Below, piece by piece: positions 10,783 to 18,580 of a stretch of 64,000 bases of DNA (the first letter of the stretch is position 1; each line of letters starts with the position of its first letter). A model generated the notes under the pieces. The model saw only the letters and a list, made by a program, of their open reading frames with translations. It did no database searches and had not been told where the DNA came from. The position numbers and the translations under genes were made by a program. This DNA comes from Actinoplanes octamycinicus (GTDB lineage Bacteria; Actinomycetota; Actinomycetes; Mycobacteriales; Micromonosporaceae), in NCBI RefSeq assembly GCF_014205225.1, contig NZ_JACHNB010000001.1, positions 6,987,501 to 7,051,500 of the forward strand, in the 5' to 3' direction.

Positions 10783-13149
10783 ATGCGGCATTCCGCTTAC
10801 CCGGTGGACCCGTGGCAGGTGCGGGAGACGCGCCTGGACCACGAGGTGCTGGCCCGCGCCGAGTCGATCTTCGCGCTCGGCAACGGTCACATCGGATTGC
10901 GCGGCAACCTCGACGAGGGCGACCCGCACGGCATCCCGGGGACCTATCTGAACTCGTTCTACGAGCTGCGCCCGCTGCCGTACGCCGAGGGCGGCTACGG
11001 CTATCCGGAGTCCGGGCAGACCATCGTCAACGTCACCGACGGCAAGGTGATCCGTCTGCTGGTCGACGACGAGCCGTTCGACGTGCGCGACGGCCGCCTG
11101 CTGCGTCACGAGCGGGTCCTCGACCTGCGCGCCGGGGTGCTGCGCCGCGAGGTCGACTGGCAGTCCGCGGCCGGGCGGACGGTCCGGGTGTGCTCCACCC
11201 GGCTGGTCTCCTTCGCCCAGCGGTCGATCGCCGCGATCGAGTACGAGGTGACCGCGCTGGACGGCCCGGTCCGGGTGATCGTGCAGTCCGAGCTGGTGGC
11301 CAACGAGGCGCTGCCCGGCCCATTGAAAGACCCCCGGGTGTCGGCGGTGCTACGGGCGCCGCTGGTGGCCGAGGAGCACACCGCCGGCCCGGCCGGCGCG
11401 GTGCTGATGCACGTCACCCGGGAGAGCGGCCTGCGCCTGGCCGCCGCGATGGACCACCTCGTGGAGGGACCGCCGGGCGTGCGGTGCGACACCGAGGCGG
11501 AACCGGACCTGGCCCGCACCACGATCGCCTGCCGGTTGGCACCGGGTCAGCGGCTGCGCCTGGTCAAGCTGGTGGCCTACGGATGGTCGAGCCGGCGCTC
11601 CCGGCCCGCCGTCCGTGACCAGGTCGCGGCGGCCCTGGCCGGCGCCCGCTTCGAAGGCTGGGACGGGCTGCGCGACGCCCAGCGAGCGTATTTGGACGAC
11701 TTCTGGGACGGTGCCGACCTGGAGGTGGACGGCGACGCCGAGGTACAGCAGGGCGTCCGGTTCGCGATGTTCCACGTGCTGCAGGCCGGCGCGCGGGCGG
11801 AACGCCGGCCGATCGCGGCGAAGGGGCTGACCGGCGCCGGATATGACGGGCACGTCTTCTGGGACACCGAGCGTTTCGTCCTGCCGGTGCTGACCTACCT
11901 GCAGCCGGGCGCCGCGGGCGAGGCGCTGCGCTGGCGGCACGCCACCCTGGACCTGGCCCGGGAGCGGGCGGCGACGCTGGGCTGGGCCGGCGCGGCCTTC
12001 CCGTGGCGGACGATCCGCGGGCACGAATGCTCCGGTTACTGGCCGGCCGGGACCGCGGCGGTGCACCTGGCCGCGGACATCGCCGACGCGGTGATCCGCT
12101 ACGTGAACGCGACCGGCGACACGCTGTTCGAACGCAACGTGGGCGTCGATCTGCTGGTCGAGACCGCGCGGCTGTGGGCGGCGTTCGGCCACTACGACCG
12201 CAGCGGAGTCTTCCACCTCGGCGGGGTCACCGGCCCGGACGAGTACACCGCGGTCGCCGACGACAACGTCTACACCAACCTGATGGCCCGCCGGAACCTG
12301 ATCGCCGCGGCGGACGTGGCCGCCCGTCACCCGGACCGGGCCGGCGCGCTACGGGTCACCCCGGACGAGGTGGCGGCGTGGCGGGCAGCCGCGGCGGCCA
12401 TGCACCTGCCGTACGACTCCCAGCTCGGTGTGCACCCTCAGGTCAGCGGGTTCACCCTGATGCGGGAGTGGGACTTCACCCGCACCGCGCCCGGCGACTA
12501 CCCGCTGCTGCTGCACTTCCCGTACCTGGACCTCTACCGATCGCAGGTGGTCAAGCAGGCCGATCTGGTGCTGGCCATGCACTGGTGCGGGGACGCGTTC
12601 AGCGCCGCGGACAAGGCCCGCAACTTCGCCTACTACGAGGCCCGGACCGTCCGGGACTCGTCGTTGTCCGCCTGCGCCCAGGCGATTCTGGCCGCCGAGG
12701 TGGGGCATCTCGAGCTGGCCCACGACTACCTCGGCGAGGCGGTTCTGATGGACCTGCACGACCTGCACCACAACACCCGCGACGGGGTGCACATCGCGTC
12801 ACTCGCCGGGGCCTGGCTGTCCCTGGTGGCCGGGCTGGGCGGGATGCGTGACCACGACGGCCGGCTGTCGTTCGCGCCGCGGCTGCCCAGCCGGATCGGC
12901 CGGCTCGCCTTCTCGCTGCTCTGGCGCGGCCTGCGGGTGCACGTGACCGTCCGGCCGGCCGAGGCCGAGTACTCGCTGCGCAACGGCGGCGACGACGCCG
13001 AGCTGCGGATCTGGCACCACGGCGAGCCGCTGGTGCTCACGGCGGCCAAGCCGGTCATCCGGCCGATCCCGCCGATCACCCCGCTGACCGGCGTGCCCGA
13101 TCAACCACCCGGGCGCCGGCCGGCGCACCGCACCGATCTCATCCCCTGA
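10783..13149 (+). CDS. Glycoside hydrolase family 65 disaccharide phosphorylase
   Basis: 788 residues, the normal size for family 65 (trehalose, maltose, kojibiose or nigerose phosphorylases). The N-terminal beta-sandwich starts with ESIFALGNGHIGLRGN. The (alpha/alpha)6 barrel contains YDGHVFWDTERFVLPVL and FPWRTIRGHECSGYWPAGTA. The segment GGVTGPDEYTAVADDN carries the probable catalytic Glu, and KQADLVLAMH is also typical. A phosphorylase would release a sugar 1-phosphate and glucose without spending ATP. Which disaccharide is used cannot be read from the sequence; trehalose or maltose are reasonable. The last 11 bases overlap the convergent alpha/beta-hydrolase gene. A DosR-like box sits just upstream. 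Confidence 0.92.
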   Translation: MRHSAYPVDPWQVRETRLDHEVLARAESIFALGNGHIGLRGNLDEGDPHGIPGTYLNSFYELRPLPYAEGGYGYPESGQTIVNVTDGKVIRLLVDDEPFDVRDGRLLRHERVLDLRAGVLRREVDWQSAAGRTVRVCSTRLVSFAQRSIAAIEYEVTALDGPVRVIVQSELVANEALPGPLKDPRVSAVLRAPLVAEEHTAGPAGAVLMHVTRESGLRLAAAMDHLVEGPPGVRCDTEAEPDLARTTIACRLAPGQRLRLVKLVAYGWSSRRSRPAVRDQVAAALAGARFEGWDGLRDAQRAYLDDFWDGADLEVDGDAEVQQGVRFAMFHVLQAGARAERRPIAAKGLTGAGYDGHVFWDTERFVLPVLTYLQPGAAGEALRWRHATLDLARERAATLGWAGAAFPWRTIRGHECSGYWPAGTAAVHLAADIADAVIRYVNATGDTLFERNVGVDLLVETARLWAAFGHYDRSGVFHLGGVTGPDEYTAVADDNVYTNLMARRNLIAAADVAARHPDRAGALRVTPDEVAAWRAAAAAMHLPYDSQLGVHPQVSGFTLMREWDFTRTAPGDYPLLLHFPYLDLYRSQVVKQADLVLAMHWCGDAFSAADKARNFAYYEARTVRDSSLSACAQAILAAEVGHLELAHDYLGEAVLMDLHDLHHNTRDGVHIASLAGAWLSLVAGLGGMRDHDGRLSFAPRLPSRIGRLAFSLLWRGLRVHVTVRPAEAEYSLRNGGDDAELRIWHHGEPLVLTAAKPVIRPIPPITPLTGVPDQPPGRRPAHRTDLIP

Positions 13150-14017
13150 GCGGCTCCGAGCCCAGCCGGGCCAGCGCGGCGATGTCGCCGGCGATCGCCG
13201 GTTGCAACGCGTCCGGCAGGTCGTGCCCCATCCCGGTGAAGACCACCAGCTTCGCGCCCGGCACCGCCTGCGCGGTCTCGGTGCCACCGGCCGGCCGGAC
13301 CAGCAGGTCCTCGGTGCCGTGCACGACGAGCACCGGCATCTTCAGCTCACGCAGCAACGGCCGCCGGTCCCCAGCCGACAGGATCGCCGCCAGCTGCCGC
13401 CGGACGCCGTTCGGATCATGCGCCTCGTCGAAGTCGCGGCGGGCGGCCTCGGCGATCCACTCCTCGTCGCGCGGGTAGCCGGGCGAGCCGACCACCCGGA
13501 ATATTCGCACCATCCGCCGGGCCGCCGCGGCGCTGTCCCGGACCGGCAGTGGCGCCAGCGCGACCATGGCGCGCGGGTGCGGCCGCCCGATGTGCGACGC
13601 CGGGGTGGACGAGATCGAGGTGAGGGTCCGCACCCGGTCCGGGAACCGGCAGGCCAGCGTCTGAGCGATCATCCCGCCCAGCGACACCCCGACCACGTGG
13701 GCGCTCGGCCAGCCCAGATCGTCGAGCACCGCGACGGCGTCGCCGGCCATGTCGGTCAGCGAGTAGCCGTGCCATCGGCCGGTCACCCAGACCAGCGGTG
13801 ACGGCAGGCCCAGCTCGGTCAGATGGGTGGAACGGCCGGCATCGCGGTTGTCGAAGCGGGCGACCCGGAAGCCGTGCTCCACCAGCCGGCGCCGGAAACC
13901 CTCCGGCCAGAACGACATGCTCAGGCTCAAGCCCATGATGAGCAGGAGCGGGACGCCGTCCTCCGGCCCCTCCACCTCGTACGCGATCTCGACGGCGCCA
14001 TGCCGCGCGATACCCAC
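13139..14017 (-). CDS. Alpha/beta-fold hydrolase
   Basis: About 292 residues. The oxyanion region is LLLIMGLSLSMSFW, the nucleophile elbow GVSLGG, the acidic residue probably in HGTEDLLVRP and the histidine in FTGMGHDLPD, so the triad is complete. It resembles the 3-oxoadipate enol-lactonase / aclacinomycin methylesterase type, but no substrate can be assigned. I chose the GTG at 14017 because a GGAGG lies seven bases upstream; the GTG at 14023 directly abuts it. It follows the flavodoxin gene by about 16 bases in a stress-protein-flavodoxin-hydrolase run, and its 3' end overlaps the GH65 gene tail to tail. Confidence 0.85.
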   Translation of the reverse strand: MGIARHGAVEIAYEVEGPEDGVPLLLIMGLSLSMSFWPEGFRRRLVEHGFRVARFDNRDAGRSTHLTELGLPSPLVWVTGRWHGYSLTDMAGDAVAVLDDLGWPSAHVVGVSLGGMIAQTLACRFPDRVRTLTSISSTPASHIGRPHPRAMVALAPLPVRDSAAAARRMVRIFRVVGSPGYPRDEEWIAEAARRDFDEAHDPNGVRRQLAAILSAGDRRPLLRELKMPVLVVHGTEDLLVRPAGGTETAQAVPGAKLVVFTGMGHDLPDALQPAIAGDIAALARLGSEPLRG

Positions 14018-14033
14018 GACCACACCTCCGCGC

Positions 14034-14519
14034 TCACCACCCGGCGCCGTCCGCGCCGGTCATCGCCAACACCTTCCGGGTCCAGTCGCCGATCTCCGCC
14101 CAGTCGCGCAGATCGCGGCGCGGGCGGCGGCCACCGGGCGGGTCCGCCCCGCCGAACAGCCCGACCGAGACCGGCACCAGCCAGGACCGGCGGGCCAGCG
14201 CCCGCTCCAGTTGCTCCGAGCTGCGCCGCCAGGCCTCCTCGTCGTCGCGGCGCGGACCCAGCCCGAACACCGCGACCGGCATCCTGTCCAGCTCGTCGCG
14301 GTGCCGGGCCAGGAACCGGTGCGCGTCCCGGTGCCAGCGGCCGGAGTAGATGGGGGCGCCGAGGATCACCAGGCCCCAGTCGGCCAGAGAGTTTTCGACG
14401 GCCCGTGCCGGCAACACCCGCGCTTGCGCGCCGGCCGCCGTCGCGGCGGTCGCCACGGCCTCGGCCACCTCCTGGGTGGAGCCCCTCTTGGTGGCGTAGG
14501 CCACCAGAATGCGCGTCAT
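14034..14519 (-). CDS. Flavodoxin-domain protein
   Basis: 161 residues from ATG 14519. The N-terminus MTRILVAYATKRGSTQEVAE is the FMN phosphate-binding loop of flavodoxins (T-x-x-G-S-T). LVILGAPIYSGRWHRDAHRF supplies a second FMN-contacting loop, as in the protoporphyrinogen-oxidase (HemG)-like flavodoxin_5 group. It is probably a cytosolic FMN redox carrier or quinone/heme-linked oxidoreductase. An in-frame ATG at 14564 would overlap the upstream stress-protein gene and lacks family residues. Universal stress protein and flavodoxin genes side by side also occur in other actinobacterial dormancy regions, as far as I recall. Confidence 0.85.
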   Translation of the reverse strand: MTRILVAYATKRGSTQEVAEAVATAATAAGAQARVLPARAVENSLADWGLVILGAPIYSGRWHRDAHRFLARHRDELDRMPVAVFGLGPRRDDEEAWRRSSEQLERALARRSWLVPVSVGLFGGADPPGGRRPRRDLRDWAEIGDWTRKVLAMTGADGAGW

Positions 14520-14539
14520 CGCAGCCACCTCCGATCCCG

Positions 14540-15439
14540 TCAGCCGACGAAGAAGATCGGGCACTGTGCCTGGTGCAGGACCGCCCCGCCCACCGATCCC
14601 AGGCCGATGTGGCCGGGTCGGCGACCGAGCACCACCGCGGCGGCATACTGGGAGGCGCTGACCAGCTCATTCACCGGGTTGCCGACCACCGTCCGGTTCT
14701 GGACCGTGACGCCACCACGCCGGTCGGACCGGTCCGGTGCGTCGCTCGCCTCCCGGGTGACGTGCAACAGGATGAGGTCACAGCCGCGTAGCCGCGCCTC
14801 CTGGAGGGCGAACCCGACCACCCGGCCGGCCGAGGGCGCCTCGTCCACGCCGACCACCAGTGGCCGGGACGCGAGTTCGGGCGCAGCCGGCCACGGCGCG
14901 TCGACCACCAGGACCGGCCCCGGATGCCGGGCCGCCACCCGGTCCGCCACGCTGCGGCGCAACGCCCCCCGCAACGGGCCGTGCCGGTGCCCGACCACGA
15001 TCAGGTCGTCGTCGCCGGCGTCGGTGAGCAGCATCTCGACCGGGGTCATGCCGACGCTGACCCGTGTGGTGACCGGCACCGACGGAGCGAAGGCACGCAC
15101 CCGCTTGACCACCCTCGTGAGCAGCCGGGGATCGTGCGGCGTGTTCCCGGCATGCACCAGCAGCAGTCCGTATCCCCGCAGTTCGGCCTCGATCGCCGCG
15201 TGGTCGACGGCCACGTGGCTGGTCGGCGCGTCGTCCACGCCCGCGATCACCGTCCCGGTGGCGGTCGAGTCGATCACGGGCGGGTCCGGCGCGGGTGCCT
15301 TCGCCGGAACGTACGGATCCACGTAGGAGTAGGTGCCGAGGTAGCGGTTGATGACTTCGCCGTACCGCGTGGCCCGGCGTGAGGTGCCGGCTCGCTGCCG
15401 CGCTTCCTGTTCCACCCTGTACTTGCCGAGATCGCTCAT
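14540..15439 (-). CDS. Universal stress protein, tandem UspA domains
   Basis: 299 residues from ATG 15439. An N-terminal extension of about 60 residues precedes two UspA domains. The first opens GTVIAGVDDAPTSHVAVD and ends VVGHRHGPLRGALRRSVA; the second opens RPLVVGVDEAP and ends VVLGRRPGHIGLGSVGGAVL. The first loop is close to the ATP-binding G-x2-G-x9-G-(S/T) pattern, the second is degenerate. The N-terminal tail with several Tyr and Pro residues (GTYSYVDPYVPAKAP) is unusual for the family. It sits 20 bases before the flavodoxin gene. Function beyond nucleotide binding during stress is not predictable. Confidence 0.88.
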   Translation of the reverse strand: MSDLGKYRVEQEARQRAGTSRRATRYGEVINRYLGTYSYVDPYVPAKAPAPDPPVIDSTATGTVIAGVDDAPTSHVAVDHAAIEAELRGYGLLLVHAGNTPHDPRLLTRVVKRVRAFAPSVPVTTRVSVGMTPVEMLLTDAGDDDLIVVGHRHGPLRGALRRSVADRVAARHPGPVLVVDAPWPAAPELASRPLVVGVDEAPSAGRVVGFALQEARLRGCDLILLHVTREASDAPDRSDRRGGVTVQNRTVVGNPVNELVSASQYAAAVVLGRRPGHIGLGSVGGAVLHQAQCPIFFVG

Positions 15440-15611
15440 GGCCGCCTCCCGACCCGAATGCGCGTCCACCGCGCCGGGAGCGAAGCGGCACCCCGGAATT
15501 GCGGGGCGCCGGCCACGCTGCCGGCGCTCCTAACTCCATGTCACCTCGCGCTTCACGCTTCGAACAGGGCAGTTGGACCCGTTCCTCGGCCATTGGGCCG
15601 TCCAGGCTCCG
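15440..15611. other. Intergenic leader of the stress-protein gene with a hairpin and a palindrome
   Basis: This 172-base gap holds CCCCGGAATTGCGGGG (15491-15506), an imperfect 16-base palindrome. A perfect 8-base stem GCGCCGGC/GCCGGCGC (15506-15513, 15520-15527) with a 6-base loop follows. The hairpin could terminate the 2TM gene or act in the leader of the stress-protein transcript. A weak DosR-like site lies at 15587-15600. No convincing coding potential. Confidence 0.4.
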
Positions 15612-15908
15612 TCAGCGCTTGCTGAGCCGGTCCATCTCCTCTCGGATCGCGTCCTCGGACGGCTCCGAGCCGACGAACACGTCCCAGACGTGGAAGGCGA
15701 CCCCGATACCCCAGCCGAACAGGGGGAACATCGGCCAGAAGAAGCCGCCCGGGGTGGTCAGCCACCACATCGTGATCAGGAACAGATTGACCAGTACGTA
15801 GGCCAGTACATGGGCCTGCAGCTCGCGCCGTTTGCGCAGCCGGTCGGTCGCGGCTTGGCGCAGGTCCCCCGGCGGGTTGGCGGCCGGGACGCCATGCATC
15901 GTCGTCAT
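15612..15908 (-). CDS. Small 2TM-domain membrane protein
   Basis: 98 residues from the ATG at 15908 (MTTMHGVPA). An upstream in-frame ATG at 15950 gives an unlikely charged leader. After a basic helix (DRLRKRRELQAHVLAY) two hydrophobic segments follow, about 45-62 and 68-88, separated by a short Gly/Phe/Pro turn (TTPGGFFWPMFPLFGWG). This fits the 2TM domain family found fused to regulators or alone next to stress genes. The C-terminus EPSEDAIREEMDRLSKR is helical and charged. A possible DosR-like site lies upstream. Role unknown. Confidence 0.75.
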   Translation of the reverse strand: MTTMHGVPAANPPGDLRQAATDRLRKRRELQAHVLAYVLVNLFLITMWWLTTPGGFFWPMFPLFGWGIGVAFHVWDVFVGSEPSEDAIREEMDRLSKR

Positions 15909-16003
15909 CGCAGCTCCCTCGATCTTGGCCGGGGCGTCGCAGCCGCGCACGCGGCCACGATCGCCGTCACCTCCACCGTCATCCGGTGACCGCGTGATGG
16001 ACA

Positions 16004-16039
16004 GGGCCGGACGGCCGGTCGCCGCGGGACCTTTCCCGC
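16004..16039. promoter_or_regulatory. DosR-box-like site plus a GCGGGA/TCCCGC palindrome in a divergent promoter
   Basis: GGGCCGGACGGCCG (16004-16017) matches GGGnC-n4-GnCCC except for its last base. A second perfect inverted repeat, GCGGGA-CCTT-TCCCGC (16024-16039), follows seven bases later. Both lie between the 2TM gene (start 15908, minus) and the ABC ATPase gene (start 16076, plus). The second repeat could be the operator of a different regulator. Confidence 0.45.
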
Positions 16040-16075
16040 TGCCGCGCGGCGCGCCGGACGGGTAAGGCTCGGAGC

Positions 16076-16981
16076 ATGGCGACCATCGAGGTTCGCGATC
16101 TGACCCGGGCCTACGGGCCGGTGCGGGCCGTGGACGGGATCAGCTTCTCGGTCGGCGACGGCGAGATCTTCGCGCTGCTCGGGCCGAACGGGGCCGGCAA
16201 GACCACTACGGTGGAGATCCTCGAGGGGTACCGGACCCGCGATTCCGGCACGGTCCGGGTCCTGGGGCACGACCCGGCGACCGGCGGGTCCGGCTACCGC
16301 GCGAGGATCGGGGTGGTGCTGCAGTCGGCCGGTTTCGAGGAAGAGTTCACCGTCCGTGAGCTGGTCCGGTTGCAGACCCGTCTCTTCCCGCGCGGGCACG
16401 ACCCGGACGAGCTGATCGCCTTGGTCGGGCTCGCCGAGAAGCGGAACACCCGGGTCAAGGGCCTGTCCGGCGGCCAGCGGCGGCGTCTGGACCTGGCGCT
16501 CGGCCTGGCCGGCGCACCGGACCTGCTCTTCCTCGACGAGCCGACCACCGGTTTCGACCCGGCCGCCCGGCACCACGCCTGGGATCTGGTGGCAAACCTG
16601 CGCGAGCTGGGCACCACCATTCTGCTCACCACGCACTACCTGGAGGAGGCGCAACGGCTCGCCGACCGGGTGGCGGTGATGCGCGAGGGCCGGCTGCTGG
16701 CGACCGGAACGCCGGAGGACCTGCGGGCCGGCAGCAAGCTGCCGACAGTGATCAGTTTCGGTACGCCGTCCGCTGACCTGCCACCGCTGAGCGCCTCGCC
16801 GGACGTGTCCGGCACGACCGTACGGGTCGTCTCGCGAGATGCGGTCGGGGACGCTTGGCGGCTGACCGGCTGGGCCCGGGAACACAACCTGGCGCTGGCC
16901 GACTTCGCGGTCAGCCCACCAACGCTGGAGGACGTCTACCTGGCGCTCACCGAGGAGTCCCCGGATGAGCCCGCGGACTGA
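16076..16981 (+). CDS. ABC transporter ATP-binding protein (DrrA-type exporter)
   Basis: 301 residues. Walker A is GPNGAGKTTT, the Q-loop lies in VVLQSAGFEEE, the signature is LSGGQRRRLDLALGLAG, Walker B is DLLFLDEPTTGFDP and the switch His is in LTTHYLEEAQRLADR. The C-terminal part (about 225-300) is the accessory domain of drug/lipid exporters of the DrrA family. Its 3' end overlaps the permease gene by 17 bases, so the two form one ABC-2 exporter. Substrate unknown; drug or lipid efflux is typical of the family. Confidence 0.93.
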   Translation: MATIEVRDLTRAYGPVRAVDGISFSVGDGEIFALLGPNGAGKTTTVEILEGYRTRDSGTVRVLGHDPATGGSGYRARIGVVLQSAGFEEEFTVRELVRLQTRLFPRGHDPDELIALVGLAEKRNTRVKGLSGGQRRRLDLALGLAGAPDLLFLDEPTTGFDPAARHHAWDLVANLRELGTTILLTTHYLEEAQRLADRVAVMREGRLLATGTPEDLRAGSKLPTVISFGTPSADLPPLSASPDVSGTTVRVVSRDAVGDAWRLTGWAREHNLALADFAVSPPTLEDVYLALTEESPDEPAD

Positions 16982-18554
16982 GCTGATGCTGACCGGGCAC
17001 GCCGTCCGCAGTTTCGCCCGGAACCCGATGGCGGCGTTCTTCACCCTCGTGTTCCCGGTCAGCTTCCTGATCATCGTGGCGTCGATCATCGGCGACGTGC
17101 GCACCGCGGCGGGCGTCCCGGTGGCGCAGTTCCTGGTCACGCCGTTCGCCGTATTCGGTGTGGCGCAGGCCTCGTTCGTCCTGGTCGCGGTGGACATGGC
17201 CGGACTGCGGGAGAACGGTGTGCTGCTGAGGCTGCGGGCCACGCCGGTGCCGGCCGGGGCGGTGCTCGCCGCCCGGATCGGCGCGGCGGCGGCCGCCTCC
17301 GGCGCGGCGGTGCTCCTGCTGGTCGCGGTGGGCAGTCTCGGGTATGACGTGCACCTGGTCTGGCGCAAGCTGCCGGCCATGCTGGTCACCCTGCTGCTCG
17401 GCGTCGCCTGCTGCGCCGCCCTGGGCCTGGCTCTGGCCGCGCTGACCCGGACCGTCCTGGTCGCGCAGTCGCTGGCGCAAGGATTGCTGATCACCCTGGC
17501 GTTCGTCTCCGACGTGTTCATCGTCGGGGCCGCCCTGCCTCGCTGGCTGGACGTGCTCGGCTCAGTCATGCCGCTGAAGCACTTCGCCCGGGCGATGGCC
17601 GAGACGTTCGACCCGACACCCGGGTACGGCTTCTCGCCCGGCCATCTGGCCGTCATGGCCGCCTGGACCGTGGCCGCCGCCATCGTGGCGAGCCTGCGGT
17701 TCGGATGGCAGCCGCGCGGAGCCGCGACGCCCCTGACTCCGGCCGAGCCCGACCGCCCGGCGCCGGCGCGGTTGGCGCCGCCGGCGGACCACCACCGGCC
17801 CGCGCTCGCCTCGCTGACCACCCAGGTCTCGTACGCCCTGCTCGGGCTGCGCCGCAACGCGCTCGCGGTGTTCTTCTCACTGATCTTCCCGGCGTTGCTG
17901 CTGGCCTTGTTCCCGACGGTCTTCGGGGGCGGGCTGGTGCACGGCATGCCACTGGCTCAGTACCTGTACGCCGGGATGATCACGTACAGCGCCGCGCTCG
18001 CCGCCTACGTCGACATGCCGGAGTCGGTGGTGGTGGCCAGGGCCGCCGGGGTGCTCAAACGGCTGCGCGGCACCCCGCTGCCGTTCCGCTGGTATCTCGC
18101 CGGCCGGGCGAGCGCCGCTCTGGTCGCCGCGCTGCTGGCCGCCGTCCTGCTCACCGTGGTCGGCGTGGGATTCCTCGACGTGCGACTGGATCCCGTCCGG
18201 ATCCCGGCCCTGCTGCTCGCGATCGTCGCCGGTGTCGTTTGCTTCGCGGCGCTCGGCCTGGCGGTCGCGACGCTGCTGGCATCGGCCCGCTCGATCGTCG
18301 CCGTCACGCTCGGCACGCTGTTGCCGCTCTGCTTCCTGTCGGAGATCTTCGTGGTCGGTGACCAGCCGCTGCCCGGCTGGCTGACCGCCGTCGCGGACGT
18401 CTTTCCCCTGCGTCACCTGCTGCAAGCGGTGCTGACCGCGACCGATCCGGCGGCCGGCGGCACCGGCCTCGCGCCCCGCCACTTGGCGGTGCCGGTGCTG
18501 TGGACGGCGCTGGGGCTGCTGGTGGCGACCCGCCGCCGGGCGGCCCTCGACTGA
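16965..18554 (+). CDS. ABC-2 permease, two permease units fused in one chain
   Basis: 529 residues. Two homologous six-helix ABC-2 permease halves, about 1-245 and 285-529, are joined by a Pro/Ala-rich linker (LTPAEPDRPAPARLAPPADH). Each half begins with a similar signature (SFARNPMAAFFTLVFPVSF and GLRRNALAVFFSLIFPALL). Each ends with a similar IFVVGDQPLPGWL / VFIVGAALPRWL loop. Most partners of DrrA-like ATPases are single permeases that dimerise; here the dimer is encoded as one polypeptide. It overlaps the ATPase gene by 17 bases. Confidence 0.9.
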   Translation: MSPRTELMLTGHAVRSFARNPMAAFFTLVFPVSFLIIVASIIGDVRTAAGVPVAQFLVTPFAVFGVAQASFVLVAVDMAGLRENGVLLRLRATPVPAGAVLAARIGAAAAASGAAVLLLVAVGSLGYDVHLVWRKLPAMLVTLLLGVACCAALGLALAALTRTVLVAQSLAQGLLITLAFVSDVFIVGAALPRWLDVLGSVMPLKHFARAMAETFDPTPGYGFSPGHLAVMAAWTVAAAIVASLRFGWQPRGAATPLTPAEPDRPAPARLAPPADHHRPALASLTTQVSYALLGLRRNALAVFFSLIFPALLLALFPTVFGGGLVHGMPLAQYLYAGMITYSAALAAYVDMPESVVVARAAGVLKRLRGTPLPFRWYLAGRASAALVAALLAAVLLTVVGVGFLDVRLDPVRIPALLLAIVAGVVCFAALGLAVATLLASARSIVAVTLGTLLPLCFLSEIFVVGDQPLPGWLTAVADVFPLRHLLQAVLTATDPAAGGTGLAPRHLAVPVLWTALGLLVATRRRAALD

Positions 18555-18580
18555 CCCCTCCGGACCGAAGAGGAGGAAAG

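Noticed and set aside
15587..15600. CGGCCATTGGGCCG as a DosR-like site
   Set aside because: Only 11 of 14 bases agree with the reverse of the 9643 site, both outer positions fail, and it lies about 150 bases from the nearest downstream start.
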